A DNA stretch of 64,000 bases. Source: Mycolicibacterium boenickei. GTDB taxonomy: Bacteria; Actinomycetota; Actinomycetes; Mycobacteriales; Mycobacteriaceae. The notes under the pieces were generated by a model. It was given only the letters and a program-made list of their open reading frames with translations, ran no database searches and was not told where the DNA came from. Each line of letters starts with the position of its first letter. The stretch's first letter is position 1. Below are positions 18,536 through 28,290 of the stretch, in pieces. A program made the position numbers and the translations under genes. Location of the stretch: NCBI RefSeq assembly GCF_010731295.1, contig NZ_AP022579.1:6499938-6563937 (forward strand). Direction: 5' to 3'.

Positions 18536-19531
18536 GTGGACATGCCGCACCAGGTGCTCGAACAGATGCTGCAGCGGAAGTTCGACAAAGACATTCGTCA
18601 GCACTACTTCCGCGGCATGGAGTTCGCCGGGCCTGCGGGCGATCCGGGATGGTTCGGCCCGGGCAGCGCCGTCTGGCACGTGCACTCCCACACCGAGGCG
18701 CTCATCTTCGGCCTGCAGTGCGCGGCCTACATGGAGCGCCTCGATCCGTCGATCTACTGGATGGGCATGCACCATTCGCGACTGGTCAAACGTGACGAAG
18801 ACGGGACCGCCATCCCCGTGATCGATCCGCAGGGCGCGGCGGTCCGACTCGGACACTCCATCGCGTTCTTCATCGGTACCGCGTACGGAAACACCGAGAC
18901 CGCCGAGCGGGTGTCCAAGACCGTCCGCTCGATGCACCACACCATCAAGGGCGCCCGCCCCGACGGCGCGGTCTACGACGCCGACGATCCGGACTGGCTG
19001 CGCTGGAACTACGCGACCGTGGTGTGGGGCCTGGCCACCGCGCACGAGATCTACCATCCGAACCCGTTGCGCGGCAAGAAACTTGACCGCTACTACGGCG
19101 AGTTCGTCCGCGTCGGGCACGCGTTGGGCGGCACCGACCTTCCGACCACCAAGGCCGAGACGCTGGACTGCCTCGAGTCATACCTACCCAAACTGGCCCT
19201 CACCCACGGGGCCGCCATGGCCACCGGGTCCAACCTGCCGATGCCGCAGAGCGCCGTGGACTGGGCGATCCGCGACACCATGCCGAAGTGGGCCAAACAG
19301 CTCATCGGCCACACCGATCCGAACCCGATCGAGCGGGCCGGCCGGCGCGCCCTGGTGTGGTCGATCATCAACGGCCTGCACACCGCGGCGGGCACCACGC
19401 TCGAGTTCCGGGCGGCCCAGAAGCGCGTCGCGCACGGAACCACCGTCCCGCACCCCGAGCCCACTTACGTGCCCGGAAGCGACCCGGTTCTCAGCCGCGA
19501 AGAGGTCGAAGAGAGCTTCGCGTCAGTGTGA
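18536..19531 (+). CDS. MpaB/rubber-oxygenase (DUF2236) family oxygenase
   Basis: Haem-type oxygenase-like protein of the MpaB/Lcp catalytic-domain family (DUF2236), 331 residues. The conserved features are FRGMEFAGPAGDPGWFGPGS near the start, WHVHSHTEALIFG, the long RxHHTIKG helix (VSKTVRSMHHTIKG) and the YRxFxR-like YYGEFVRVGHALG. Mycobacteria carry many copies; substrates are mostly unknown but are expected to be hydrophobic. GTG 18536 is preceded by AGAAGGGGG; ATG 18542 is the alternative. Regulation by the divergent TetR is inferred from the operator. Confidence 0.85.
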   Translation: MDMPHQVLEQMLQRKFDKDIRQHYFRGMEFAGPAGDPGWFGPGSAVWHVHSHTEALIFGLQCAAYMERLDPSIYWMGMHHSRLVKRDEDGTAIPVIDPQGAAVRLGHSIAFFIGTAYGNTETAERVSKTVRSMHHTIKGARPDGAVYDADDPDWLRWNYATVVWGLATAHEIYHPNPLRGKKLDRYYGEFVRVGHALGGTDLPTTKAETLDCLESYLPKLALTHGAAMATGSNLPMPQSAVDWAIRDTMPKWAKQLIGHTDPNPIERAGRRALVWSIINGLHTAAGTTLEFRAAQKRVAHGTTVPHPEPTYVPGSDPVLSREEVEESFASV

Positions 19532-19583
19532 CTCACGGCACAGATGTTTTTGGCCGCACCGTGGCCTTTGAGACACTGCAGCT

Positions 19584-20993
19584 ATGAGCACTACGCCGCC
19601 GAAAACCAAGCACCGTGAGGTCGCCAGGTTGAGCCGGGTGCCGTTGCCTGTGGAGGCCGCCCGTATCGGCGCCACCGGATGGCAGATCACCCGCACCGGG
19701 GTCCGTGTCGCCGCCAACATGTTCGGCAGCGGGTCCCTGCAGCAGAAGATCATCAAGCAGGTGCCGCAGACCTTCTCTGATCTGGGTCCCACCTACGTCA
19801 AGTTCGGCCAGATCATCGCATCGAGTCCCGGCGCCTTCGGTGAACCGCTGAGCCGCGAGTTCCGCAGCCTGCTCGACCGGGTGCCGCCGGCCGACACCGA
19901 CGAGGTGCACAAGCTTTTCGTCGAGGAACTCGGCGATGAGCCCACCAATCTGTTCAAGAGTTTCGACGAGAAGCCCTTCGCCTCCGCGTCGATCGCGCAG
20001 GTGCACTACGCCACGCTGCACAGCGGCGAGGAGGTGGTGGTCAAGATTCAGCGCCCGGGTATCCGCCGCCGCGTCGCCGCGGACCTGCAGATCCTCAAGC
20101 GTGGGGCGCAACTGGTGGAGCTGGCCAAGCTCGGCAGGCGGCTGTCGGCCCAGGACGTGGTCGCCGACTTCGCCGACAATCTCGCCGAGGAGCTCGACTT
20201 CCGGCTGGAAGCCCAGTCGATGGACGCCTGGGTGTCACACATGCACGCCTCGCCGCTCGGCGAGAACATCCGGGTCCCTCAGGTGTATTGGGATCTGACC
20301 AGCCAGCGGGTGCTGACGATGGAGCGGGTCACCGGGGTCCGGATCGATGACGTCGCGGCGATCCGCAAGAAGGGCTTCGACGGCACCGAACTGGTCAAGG
20401 CCCTGTTGTTCAGCGTGTTCGAGGGCGGCCTCAAACACGGCCTGTTCCACGGTGACCTGCACGCGGGCAACCTGTACGTCGACGACGAGGGCAAGATCGT
20501 GTTCTTCGACTTCGGCATCATGGGCCGCATCGACCCGCGCACCCGGTGGTTGTTGCGCGAGCTGGTGTACGCCCTGCTGGTCAAGAAGGATCACGCGGCA
20601 GCGGGCAAGATCGTGGTGCTGATGGGGGCCGTGGGGACGGTGAAACCCGAAGCGCAGGCCGCCAAGGACCTGGAGAAGTTCGCTACCCCCCTCACGATGA
20701 AGTCGCTCGGCGATATGTCCTACGCCGAAATCGGCAAGCAGCTCTCCGCGCTTGCCGATGCCTACGACGTCAAACTTCCCCGGGAACTGGTGTTGATCGG
20801 CAAGCAGTTCCTCTACGTCGAGCGCTACATGAAGCTGCTGGCGCCGAGTTGGCAGATGATGAACGACCCGCGGCTCACCGGGTACTTCGCGAACTTCATG
20901 GTGGATATCAGCCGTGAGCACGCCGACGAGCGCTTGCGCGAGGAGAATCCAGCTGGAGCGCCTGGGTCGAATTCCGACGGGAACGAGGGCTGA
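19584..20993 (+). CDS. AarF/ABC1/UbiB kinase family protein
   Basis: Atypical kinase of the UbiB/ADCK family, 469 residues, counterpart of Rv0647c. The family motifs are in order: KxGQ in YVKFGQIIASSP near residue 75, the alanine-rich nucleotide loop ASASIAQVH near 133, VVKIQRPG, LDFRLEAQ, the catalytic HGDLHAGN near 290 and DFGIMG near 310. These proteins influence lipid and quinone metabolism; mycobacteria use menaquinone, so a direct ubiquinone role is excluded. The next gene, lipG, begins immediately after the stop, so the two are cotranscribed and lipid-related. Confidence 0.92.
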   Translation: MSTTPPKTKHREVARLSRVPLPVEAARIGATGWQITRTGVRVAANMFGSGSLQQKIIKQVPQTFSDLGPTYVKFGQIIASSPGAFGEPLSREFRSLLDRVPPADTDEVHKLFVEELGDEPTNLFKSFDEKPFASASIAQVHYATLHSGEEVVVKIQRPGIRRRVAADLQILKRGAQLVELAKLGRRLSAQDVVADFADNLAEELDFRLEAQSMDAWVSHMHASPLGENIRVPQVYWDLTSQRVLTMERVTGVRIDDVAAIRKKGFDGTELVKALLFSVFEGGLKHGLFHGDLHAGNLYVDDEGKIVFFDFGIMGRIDPRTRWLLRELVYALLVKKDHAAAGKIVVLMGAVGTVKPEAQAAKDLEKFATPLTMKSLGDMSYAEIGKQLSALADAYDVKLPRELVLIGKQFLYVERYMKLLAPSWQMMNDPRLTGYFANFMVDISREHADERLREENPAGAPGSNSDGNEG

Positions 20994-21920
20994 GTGGCCG
21001 GCATGAAGGTGCGGTCCGGCTTCGCCAAGTCGACGGCGGAACCCGGCGGTGTCGACCTCTATTACGAGGACATGGGCGACCCGAACGATCCGGCGGTGCT
21101 GTTGATCATGGGTTTGGGCGCGCAGATGCTGATGTGGCGCACCGGTTTCTGCGAAAAGCTGGTGAGCCAGGGCCTGCGCGTCATCCGGTACGACAACCGC
21201 GACGTGGGGCTGTCCACCAAGTTGTCGGGCAAGCGGGTCGACTCTCCGCTGTCGCTGCGGATGGCCCGGTCGTTTCTGGGCCTGCGCAGCCCGTCGGTCT
21301 ACACGCTCGAAGATGTCGCCGATGATGCTGCGGCTCTGCTCGATCACCTCAACATCGACACCGCTCACATCGTCGGCGGCTCGATGGGAGGGATGATCGC
21401 GCAGGTGTTCGCGTCCCGGTACGGGCAGCGCACCAAGTCGCTCGCGGTGATCTTCTCCAGCAACAACCAGTCCCTGCTACCGCCTCCCGGCATCAAGCAG
21501 CTGCTGTCGGTGATCACCGGCCCGCCGGCCAATTCGTCGCGAGAAGCCATCATCGACAACGCCGTTCGGATCAACAAGATCAACGGCAGCCCCGGCTACC
21601 CCACTCCCGAAGAGGAGATCAGGGCCCAGGCGGCCGAGTTGTACGACCGCGCCTACTACCCGGCCGGCATCGCCAGGCATTTCGACGCCATCCTCGGCAG
21701 CGGCAGTCTGCGCCACCACGACAAGCGGATCAGCGCGCCCACGGTGGTGATCCACGGACGCTCCGATCGGCTGATGCGTCCGTTCGGTGGCCGCGCGGTC
21801 GCCCGGGCGATCGACGGTGCGCGCTTGGTCCTGATCGACGGCATGGGGCATGAGCTACCGGAGCCGGTCTGGGACGAGATCGTCGGCGAACTCAAGACGA
21901 ACTTTGCCATGTCAAGCTGA
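20994..21920 (+). CDS. lipG: LipG, alpha/beta hydrolase (esterase/lipase)
   Basis: Serine esterase/lipase, 308 residues, counterpart of Rv0646c (LipG), which is reported as a cell-wall-linked phospholipase/thioesterase. HIVGGSMGGMIAQ carries the nucleophile S130, HGRSDRLMRPFGG the acid, and GMGHELPEPVWDE the histidine. No signal peptide is seen. The GTG at 20994 directly follows the aarF stop (TGAGTG); ATG 21003 is the alternative. As in M. tuberculosis it is followed by mycolic-acid methyltransferases. Confidence 0.92.
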   Translation: MAGMKVRSGFAKSTAEPGGVDLYYEDMGDPNDPAVLLIMGLGAQMLMWRTGFCEKLVSQGLRVIRYDNRDVGLSTKLSGKRVDSPLSLRMARSFLGLRSPSVYTLEDVADDAAALLDHLNIDTAHIVGGSMGGMIAQVFASRYGQRTKSLAVIFSSNNQSLLPPPGIKQLLSVITGPPANSSREAIIDNAVRINKINGSPGYPTPEEEIRAQAAELYDRAYYPAGIARHFDAILGSGSLRHHDKRISAPTVVIHGRSDRLMRPFGGRAVARAIDGARLVLIDGMGHELPEPVWDEIVGELKTNFAMSS

Positions 21921-22091
21921 TTACGTGAATCCGCAACGTTAAATTCGCGAATCACTGTTTGCCGGCAGCTGAAAGCTCGGTAGCTGGACGGATTGCCTCT
22001 ACAGTCTGTGGCAGCAGTCTGGGGGGCGGCTAGGTCAAGACGTGGCGTAGCGCAGCTCTACCCGGAAAGTCCCTGCCAAAGAGGTGCCTTT

Positions 22092-22970
22092 GTGGGCGAA
22101 CACCCGGGAAAACTCAAACCTCATTTCGACGACGTACAAGCCCATTACGACTTGTCCGACGATTTCTTCGCGGTCTTTCTGGATCCCAGCCGGACCTATA
22201 GCTGCGCATATTTCGAGCGCGACGACATGTCACTGGAAGAAGCACAGACGGCGAAGATCGACCTGGCGCTCGGCAAGCTCGGACTGCAGCCGGGAATGAC
22301 GTTGCTCGATGTCGGATGTGGTTGGGGTGCAACGGCTATGCGCGCCCTCGAGCAGTACGACGTCAACGTGGTGGGCCTGACGCTCAGCCGCAATCAGGCC
22401 ACCTACGTGCAGCAGCTGTTCGACGAATCCGACAGCCGACGCACGAAGCGAGTATTGCTGGCCGGCTGGGAAGAGTTCGACGAGCCGGTCGATCGCATCG
22501 TCTCGATCGGCGCGTTCGAGCACTTCGGACATGACCGCTACGACGACTTCTTCCGCTTCGCCCACGACGCCCTGCCCGCCGATGGCGTGATGCTGCTGCA
22601 CACCATCACCGGACTGCACCCGCGCGAGGCCCACAGCAGGGGCGTCCCGCTGACCTTGGACCTCGCCAAATTCATCAAGTTCATCCTCACCGAGATCTTC
22701 CCGGGCGGCCGGCTGCCGTCGATCGAGATGGTCGAGGAGTATTCGGCACGCGCCTCGTTCACGCTGAGCCGTCGCCAGTCCCTGCAGAGCCATTACGCCC
22801 GCACACTCGACCTGTGGGCAGCGAACCTGGAGGCCAACCACGATGCGGCCGTCCGGATCCAGTCCCAGGAGGTCTACGACCGGTACATGCGCTATCTGAC
22901 CGGATGCGCGGACCTCTTCCGGAAGGGCCAGATCGACGTCAACCAGTTCACCCTGCATGTCGCAGGTTAA
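22092..22970 (+). CDS. mmaA2: Mycolic acid cyclopropane synthase/methyltransferase, MmaA2/CmaA2-like
   Basis: S-adenosylmethionine-dependent enzyme that modifies meromycolate double bonds. The 292-residue protein shows DDVQAHYDLSDDFFAVFLDP, the SAM motif LLDVGCGWGATAMRA, VVGLTLSRNQ, and RIVSIGAFEHFGHDRYDDFF with GGRLPSIEMVEE. The N-terminus and the DVNQFTLHV end are closest in my memory to MmaA2, a cyclopropane synthase, rather than to the hydroxymycolate synthase MmaA4. Start GTG 22092 has AAAGAGG 7 nt upstream; an upstream frame adds 33 atypical residues. It lies 171 bp after lipG. Confidence 0.85.
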   Translation: MGEHPGKLKPHFDDVQAHYDLSDDFFAVFLDPSRTYSCAYFERDDMSLEEAQTAKIDLALGKLGLQPGMTLLDVGCGWGATAMRALEQYDVNVVGLTLSRNQATYVQQLFDESDSRRTKRVLLAGWEEFDEPVDRIVSIGAFEHFGHDRYDDFFRFAHDALPADGVMLLHTITGLHPREAHSRGVPLTLDLAKFIKFILTEIFPGGRLPSIEMVEEYSARASFTLSRRQSLQSHYARTLDLWAANLEANHDAAVRIQSQEVYDRYMRYLTGCADLFRKGQIDVNQFTLHVAG

Positions 22971-23043
22971 TTTCCTTCGCTAACGAGGCGCGCCCGGCGC
23001 ATTTGCGCAGGCAACGCCCCACGAACGATCTTGCCTCGGGAAA

Positions 23044-23064
23044 AATTTGTTTGCCGAACAAATT
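23044..23064. promoter_or_regulatory. AT-rich perfect dyad upstream of the second methyltransferase
   Basis: AATTTGTT and AACAAATT form a perfect 8-bp inverted repeat with a 5-bp centre, 91 bp before the start of the second methyltransferase. It is strikingly AT-rich for this genome. A -10-like TACCCT follows at 23107-23112. An operator for a TetR- or GntR-type lipid regulator is plausible; the repeat could also be a weak hairpin after the first gene. Confidence 0.45.
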
Positions 23065-23154
23065 CAGTGACGGCGGCGGCAACAGGAGCCCGGTAGTGAC
23101 CTGCGGTACCCTGAGATCCGCGGGGAGAACACTACAGCTTGGAGCATATCGAAT

Positions 23155-24015
23155 ATGTCCAAATTGACACCGAAATATGAAGAACTGCAGTCGATCTACG
23201 ACATTTCCAACGAATTTTATGAACTGTTTCTGGGCCCCACAATGGGATATACGTGTGGCTATTTCGAGCGCGAGGACATGACCGGCGACGAGGCTCAGAT
23301 CGCCAAGTTCGACCTGGCGCTGGGCAAGCTGGGTCTCGAGCCCGGCATGACCCTGCTGGACGTCGGTTGCGGCTGGGGCGCGTGCATGGCTCGGGCGATC
23401 GAGAAGTACGACGTCAACGTCATCGGCCTGACGCTCAGTGGCGAGCAGCGTGAGTACGCCATCGACAAGCTCTCCAAGGTGCCCACGCAGCGCAACGTCG
23501 AGGTTCGGCTGCAGGGCTGGGAAGAGTTCAACGACAAGGTCGACCGCATCGTCTCGATCGGCGCCTTCGAGCATTTCGGTTTCGAGCGTTATCCGGCGTT
23601 CTTCGAGACGGCCTACAACGCGCTGCCCGACGACGGCACCATGCTGCTGCACAACATCACGGGATTCGACCTTCGCGAAGGACAGAAGCTCGGCCTGCAC
23701 ATGACGTTCGAGGATGCCCGGTTCGCCCGGTTCATCATGACCGAGATCTTCCCCGGCGGCCGGCTGCCCTCGGTGGCGATGGAGCAGGAAAAGGCGACCG
23801 AGGCCGGGTTCAAGGTCACCCAGCTGCAGGAGATCGGCCCGCACTACGTCAGGACGCTCAAGATCTGGGCCGACGCACTTGAGGCCCACAAGGATGAGGC
23901 CATCGCCATCCAGGGCCAAGAGGTGTACGACCGCTACGACAAGTACCTCAACGGCTGCCAGAAGTACTTCGCCTCTGGCCACATCAGCGTCCATCAGTTC
24001 ACGCTGCAGAAGTAG
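23155..24015 (+). CDS. Mycolic acid methyltransferase (CmaA/MmaA/UmaA family)
   Basis: Second S-adenosylmethionine-dependent mycolate-modifying enzyme, 286 residues. It has YDISNEFYELFLGPTMGYTC, LLDVGCGWGACMARAIEKYD, VIGLTLSGEQ, RIVSIGAFEHFGFERY and SVHQFTLQK. The N-terminus KLTPKYEELQSIYDISNE is closer to MmaA1/UmaA1 than to the preceding gene, and the two are clearly divergent paralogs. Which modification it makes cannot be read from the sequence. The 184-bp gap with its own dyad and -10-like element suggests separate transcription. Confidence 0.87.
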   Translation: MSKLTPKYEELQSIYDISNEFYELFLGPTMGYTCGYFEREDMTGDEAQIAKFDLALGKLGLEPGMTLLDVGCGWGACMARAIEKYDVNVIGLTLSGEQREYAIDKLSKVPTQRNVEVRLQGWEEFNDKVDRIVSIGAFEHFGFERYPAFFETAYNALPDDGTMLLHNITGFDLREGQKLGLHMTFEDARFARFIMTEIFPGGRLPSVAMEQEKATEAGFKVTQLQEIGPHYVRTLKIWADALEAHKDEAIAIQGQEVYDRYDKYLNGCQKYFASGHISVHQFTLQK

Positions 24016-24038
24016 TCCCGGGAATCCCGCCCGCGGAC

Positions 24039-24065
24039 TGTCGGATCCCGGCAGCGTCGTTCGTC
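24039..24065 (+). promoter_or_regulatory. Putative ECF42-dependent promoter
   Basis: TGTCGG (24039-24044), 17 bp, then CGTC (24062-24065) precede the YCII gene by about 55 bp. The ECF42 sigma factors studied in Streptomyces recognise TGTCGA at -35 and CGA/TC at -10 (from memory of published work); this is a one-base departure, upstream of exactly the gene type those sigma factors control. Confidence 0.6.
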
Positions 24066-24120
24066 GGATAGGTAGAGAGTGGAACAGACGGTTCTACTCG
24101 CTGACCCTCCGGAGACGACG

Positions 24121-24816
24121 ATGCACTACTTCGCATTACTGATCAGCCAGGACGTAGCACTCGCGCCCGAGCAGCAGGCCGAAGGCATGGCAGCCTTCCA
24201 GGCATTTCACGCCAAGGCCAAGTCGGCGATCCGGGCCGGCGACGCGCTGGACAGAAGCGCTGCCGCCACCCGGATCGACGGCGGTCCGGACCACCCGACG
24301 ATCACCGACGGCCCGTTCGCCGAGGGTGCCGAGGTGGCCTGCGGCTACTACGTGCTCGAGGCCGACAATCTCGATGAGGCGCTGGCCCTGGCCCGCGACA
24401 TCCCGGTCGCCCAGTTCGGCGCCGTCGAGGTCTGGCCGATGGTGCATTGGCAGGCACCCGAAAAGCCCCTCGGCAACGACTGGTTGGCCCTGCTGCTGGA
24501 GCCGCCCGAGGACATCAACACGCCGGGCACCGACGAGTGGAATCAGCAGGCGGGCCAGCACGTCGAACTCGCCAAGACCATCGGCGACAGGACACTGGCG
24601 GGCGCGCCGCTGCACCCGCCGACAACGGCGACCACTGTGCGGGTGCGCGACGGCAAGGTGTTGTTGACCGACGGGCCCTACATCGAAGGCGCCGAGGTGG
24701 CCAACGGCTTCTACGTGCTGCGGGCGGCCGATCGCGAGGAAGCCGTGAAGCTGGCGTCGATGATTCCGGCGTCGGCCATCGAGGTCCGCCAGTTGGCCGG
24801 GGTCTCGGGCCTGTAA
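24121..24816 (+). CDS. YCII-related (DGPF-domain) protein, two tandem domains
   Basis: A 231-residue protein made of two YCII/DGPF domains. The name-giving motif appears as ITDGPFAEGAEVA (D63-F66) and again as LTDGPYIEGAEVA (D184 onward), each in a ferredoxin-like alpha-beta fold starting with MHYFALLI and DWLALLLE. DGPF proteins are of unknown function but are almost always encoded beside ECF42-type sigma factors, as here. ATG 24121 follows GGAG; the gene stops 6 bp before the sigma factor gene, so they form an operon. Confidence 0.9.
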   Translation: MHYFALLISQDVALAPEQQAEGMAAFQAFHAKAKSAIRAGDALDRSAAATRIDGGPDHPTITDGPFAEGAEVACGYYVLEADNLDEALALARDIPVAQFGAVEVWPMVHWQAPEKPLGNDWLALLLEPPEDINTPGTDEWNQQAGQHVELAKTIGDRTLAGAPLHPPTTATTVRVRDGKVLLTDGPYIEGAEVANGFYVLRAADREEAVKLASMIPASAIEVRQLAGVSGL

Positions 24817-24822
24817 TCACCG

Positions 24823-26064
24823 ATGACCCAGCTGGACAGCGTCTTTCGGCGGGAGTGGGGGCCGGCGGTAGCCACTATCGCCCGCTGGTCGGGTGATCTC
24901 ACCGTGGCCGAGGACGCTGTCCAGGAGGCCTGTGCGCAGGCGCTGCGGGTCTGGCCGGCCGAGGGAACACCGGCCAATCCCGGTGCCTGGTTGACCACCG
25001 TGGCGCGCAATCGGGCCCTGGACCGGCTCAGGCGTGAATCCGCCCGTCCCGGAAAGGAACTCGCTGCAGTGTACGAGCAGGTGAATGCGTCGGGCGACGC
25101 CGAACTGCATCCGGTGCGCGACGACGAGCTGCGGATGATGTTCACCTGCGCACATCCCGCTCTGGACCGCAGCTCCCAGCTGGCGCTGACGCTGCGGCTG
25201 ATCTCGGGGCTCACCGTCACCGAGATCGCCCGCGCCCTGCTGCAGTCCGACGCCGCGATCGGACAGCGAATCACCCGGGCCAAGAACAAGATTCGCAAGG
25301 CCAACATTCCGCTACGGGTGCCACCACCGGAGCTTCTGGAGGAGCGCACACCGCATGTACTCGGCTGCATCTATTCGGTGTTCACCGAGGGCTACTGGTC
25401 TACGGGCGGGCCGTCGGCGATCCGTGACGAGCTGTGCGACGAGGGTGTCCGGCTCGCGGGCGAGTTGTGTTCACTGATGCCCGGCAACCGGGACGCACAT
25501 GCCCTCGCGGCACTTGTGCTGCTGCATGATTCGCGACGCCGCACCCGGGTCGACGCGGACGGCGCTCTGATACCGCTGGACGAGCAGGACCGCAGTCACT
25601 GGGATCGGGGACGTATCGCGCGAGGCCTGGAGCACTTGCGGCTGGCCGAAGGAGCGCCGGGCACGTATCTGCAGCAAGCGGTGATCGCGGCACTGCATGC
25701 GACGGCGCCGTCCTGGCAGCACACCGACTGGGCGACGATCTGTCTGGCCTACGACCAGTTGGCGGCGATGACGGGCTCGCCCGTCGTACGCGCCAATCGT
25801 GCTCTCGCCGTTGGCTTTCGCGACGGCTTCGCGGCTGGGTTGGCTGACCTCGACGAGGTGGCCGGCGATCCGCGGCTGGCCCGGACCAATGCGGTCGCGC
25901 CGATCCGCGCGGATCTGCTGCGCCGGGCGGGCCGTTTCGACGAGGCACGGCGCTGGTACCGCATCGCCCTCGACGGCGAGGGTGCCGGGTCCGAGCCGGC
26001 GCGGGCTTTCCTGCGGCGCCGCCTCGCCGAGTGTGGCCCAGAAACGCCGAATGGCCAGTTATGA
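24823..26064 (+). CDS. ECF42-type RNA polymerase sigma factor with C-terminal extension
   Basis: Extracytoplasmic-function sigma factor, 413 residues. Region 2 (AEDAVQEACAQALRVWP, then NPGAWLTTVARNRALDRLRRE) spans about 20-75 and region 4 (LRLISGLTVTEIARALLQSD, IGQRITRAKNKIRKA) about 125-165. A C-terminal part of about 240 residues (FTEGYWSTGGPS onward, ending in helical TPR-like repeats with LAYDQLAAMTG and RRAGRFDEARRWY) marks the ECF42 group. That group lacks an anti-sigma factor; the extension is needed for activity in the studied case. The final codons are inside a large hairpin shared with the rplA 3' side. Confidence 0.92.
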   Translation: MTQLDSVFRREWGPAVATIARWSGDLTVAEDAVQEACAQALRVWPAEGTPANPGAWLTTVARNRALDRLRRESARPGKELAAVYEQVNASGDAELHPVRDDELRMMFTCAHPALDRSSQLALTLRLISGLTVTEIARALLQSDAAIGQRITRAKNKIRKANIPLRVPPPELLEERTPHVLGCIYSVFTEGYWSTGGPSAIRDELCDEGVRLAGELCSLMPGNRDAHALAALVLLHDSRRRTRVDADGALIPLDEQDRSHWDRGRIARGLEHLRLAEGAPGTYLQQAVIAALHATAPSWQHTDWATICLAYDQLAAMTGSPVVRANRALAVGFRDGFAAGLADLDEVAGDPRLARTNAVAPIRADLLRRAGRFDEARRWYRIALDGEGAGSEPARAFLRRRLAECGPETPNGQL

Positions 26065-26100
26065 CACGCGATTCAGAGAATCTTGTGCCGTAACTGGCCA
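26052..26100. terminator. Bidirectional hairpin terminator between the sigma factor gene and rplA
   Basis: TGGCCAGTTA (26052-26061) pairs with TAACTGGCCA (26091-26100), and CAC/GTG plus GATTC/GAATC pair inside, giving a 49-nt interrupted hairpin. It includes the stop codon of the sigma factor and lies 48 bp beyond the convergent rplA stop, so it can end both transcripts. Confidence 0.7.
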
Positions 26101-26147
26101 CTCGACAGACGGATTACGCCTCAGAGCCCATGGTCGGCTCCGCTGCG

Positions 26148-26855
26148 CTACGCCTCCGTGAAGTTCCGGGTCACCGACGGATCAACCGGGATACCCGGAC
26201 CCGTGGTGGTGGAGACGGTCACCTTCTTGAGGTAACGCCCCTTCGAGGACGACGGCTTGGCACGCAGTACCTCGTCGAGGGCGGCGCCGTAGTTCTCGGC
26301 CAGCTTGGCCTCGTCGAAGGACGCCTTGCCGATCACGAAGTGCAGGTTGGCCTGCTTGTCGACACGGAAGTTGATCTTGCCGCCCTTGATGTCGGCCACA
26401 GCCTTGGTGACATCGGGGGTGACGGTGCCGGTCTTGGGGTTCGGCATCAGACCGCGCGGGCCCAGCACGCGGGCGATCCGACCGACCTTGGCCATCTGAT
26501 CCGGGGTGGCGATCGCGGCGTCGAAGTCCAGGAAACCGCCCTGGATCTTCTCGATCAGGTCGTCGCTGCCGACGACGTCTGCGCCGGCGGCCAGTGCCTG
26601 CTCGGCCTTCTCGCCGACGGCGAACACGGCGACGCGGGCGGTCTTGCCGGTGCCGTGCGGGAGGTTGACGGTGCCGCGGACCATCTGGTCAGCCTTGCGG
26701 GGGTCGACGCCGAGGCGGATGGCGACCTCGACGGTGGCGTCCTGCTTCTTGGACGAGGTCTCCTTGGCCAGCTTCGCAGCCTCAAGCGGCGTGTAAAGCT
26801 TGTCCCGGTCGACCTTCTCCGCGGCTTCGCGGTATGCCTTGCTGTTCTTGCTCAT
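26148..26855 (-). CDS. rplA: 50S ribosomal protein L1
   Basis: Ribosomal protein L1 of the 50S L1 stalk, 235 residues. It starts [20 protein letters not shown] and has the conserved blocks [36 protein letters not shown] and [16 protein letters not shown]. Length is normal for Mycobacterium. It follows rplK after 101 bp on the same strand. Confidence 0.98.
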   Translation of the reverse strand: MSKNSKAYREAAEKVDRDKLYTPLEAAKLAKETSSKKQDATVEVAIRLGVDPRKADQMVRGTVNLPHGTGKTARVAVFAVGEKAEQALAAGADVVGSDDLIEKIQGGFLDFDAAIATPDQMAKVGRIARVLGPRGLMPNPKTGTVTPDVTKAVADIKGGKINFRVDKQANLHFVIGKASFDEAKLAENYGAALDEVLRAKPSSSKGRYLKKVTVSTTTGPGIPVDPSVTRNFTEA

Positions 26856-26956
26856 TGAAATCCAATCGTGTTCTTGGAGTCGTGGTGCGGGCCGATGCCA
26901 GCCCTCCCACTAGGGATGCGGATATTCGACCCTTGTTGTCGGGTCGATCCGCTTCG

Positions 26957-27385
26957 CTACTCGACCGTGATACCCATCGAGCGGGCGGTACCGGCGATGA
27001 TCTTCGACGCGGCGTCGATGTCGTTGGCGTTGAGATCGGCCTTCTTGGTCTCAGCGATCTCGCGCACCTGGTCCCAGGTCACCTTGGCGACCTTGGTCTT
27101 GTGCGGCTCGCCCGAGCCCTTCTGCACACCGGCTGCCTTGAGCAGCAGCTTGGCGGCGGGCGGGGTCTTCAGTGCGAACGTGAAGCTGCGATCCTCGTAG
27201 ACGGTGATCTCCACGGGGATGACGTTCCCGCGCTGCGACTCGGTCGCGGCGTTGTACGCCTTGCAGAACTCCATGATGTTGACGCCGTGCTGGCCAAGTG
27301 CAGGACCGACCGGCGGGGCGGGGTTGGCCTGCCCGGCCTGGATCTGCAGCTTGATGAGCCCGGCGACCTTCTTCTTCGGGGCCAT
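26957..27385 (-). CDS. rplK: 50S ribosomal protein L11
   Basis: Ribosomal protein L11 of the GTPase-associated centre and thiopeptide binding region, 142 residues. It has the proline-rich N-terminal [34 protein letters not shown], and the rRNA-binding C-terminal domain with [19 protein letters not shown]. It lies 68 bp downstream of nusG in the normal nusG-rplK-rplA order. Confidence 0.98.
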   Translation of the reverse strand: MAPKKKVAGLIKLQIQAGQANPAPPVGPALGQHGVNIMEFCKAYNAATESQRGNVIPVEITVYEDRSFTFALKTPPAAKLLLKAAGVQKGSGEPHKTKVAKVTWDQVREIAETKKADLNANDIDAASKIIAGTARSMGITVE

Positions 27386-27453
27386 GCTTCTGGTGTTCCT
27401 TTACTTGCTCATCCAAGGGCGCGAACGCCCGTTGTTTCTAGCCGCTGTGGCGA

Positions 27454-28278
<825 letters not shown>

Positions 28279-28290
28279 TCAAATTCCAGA

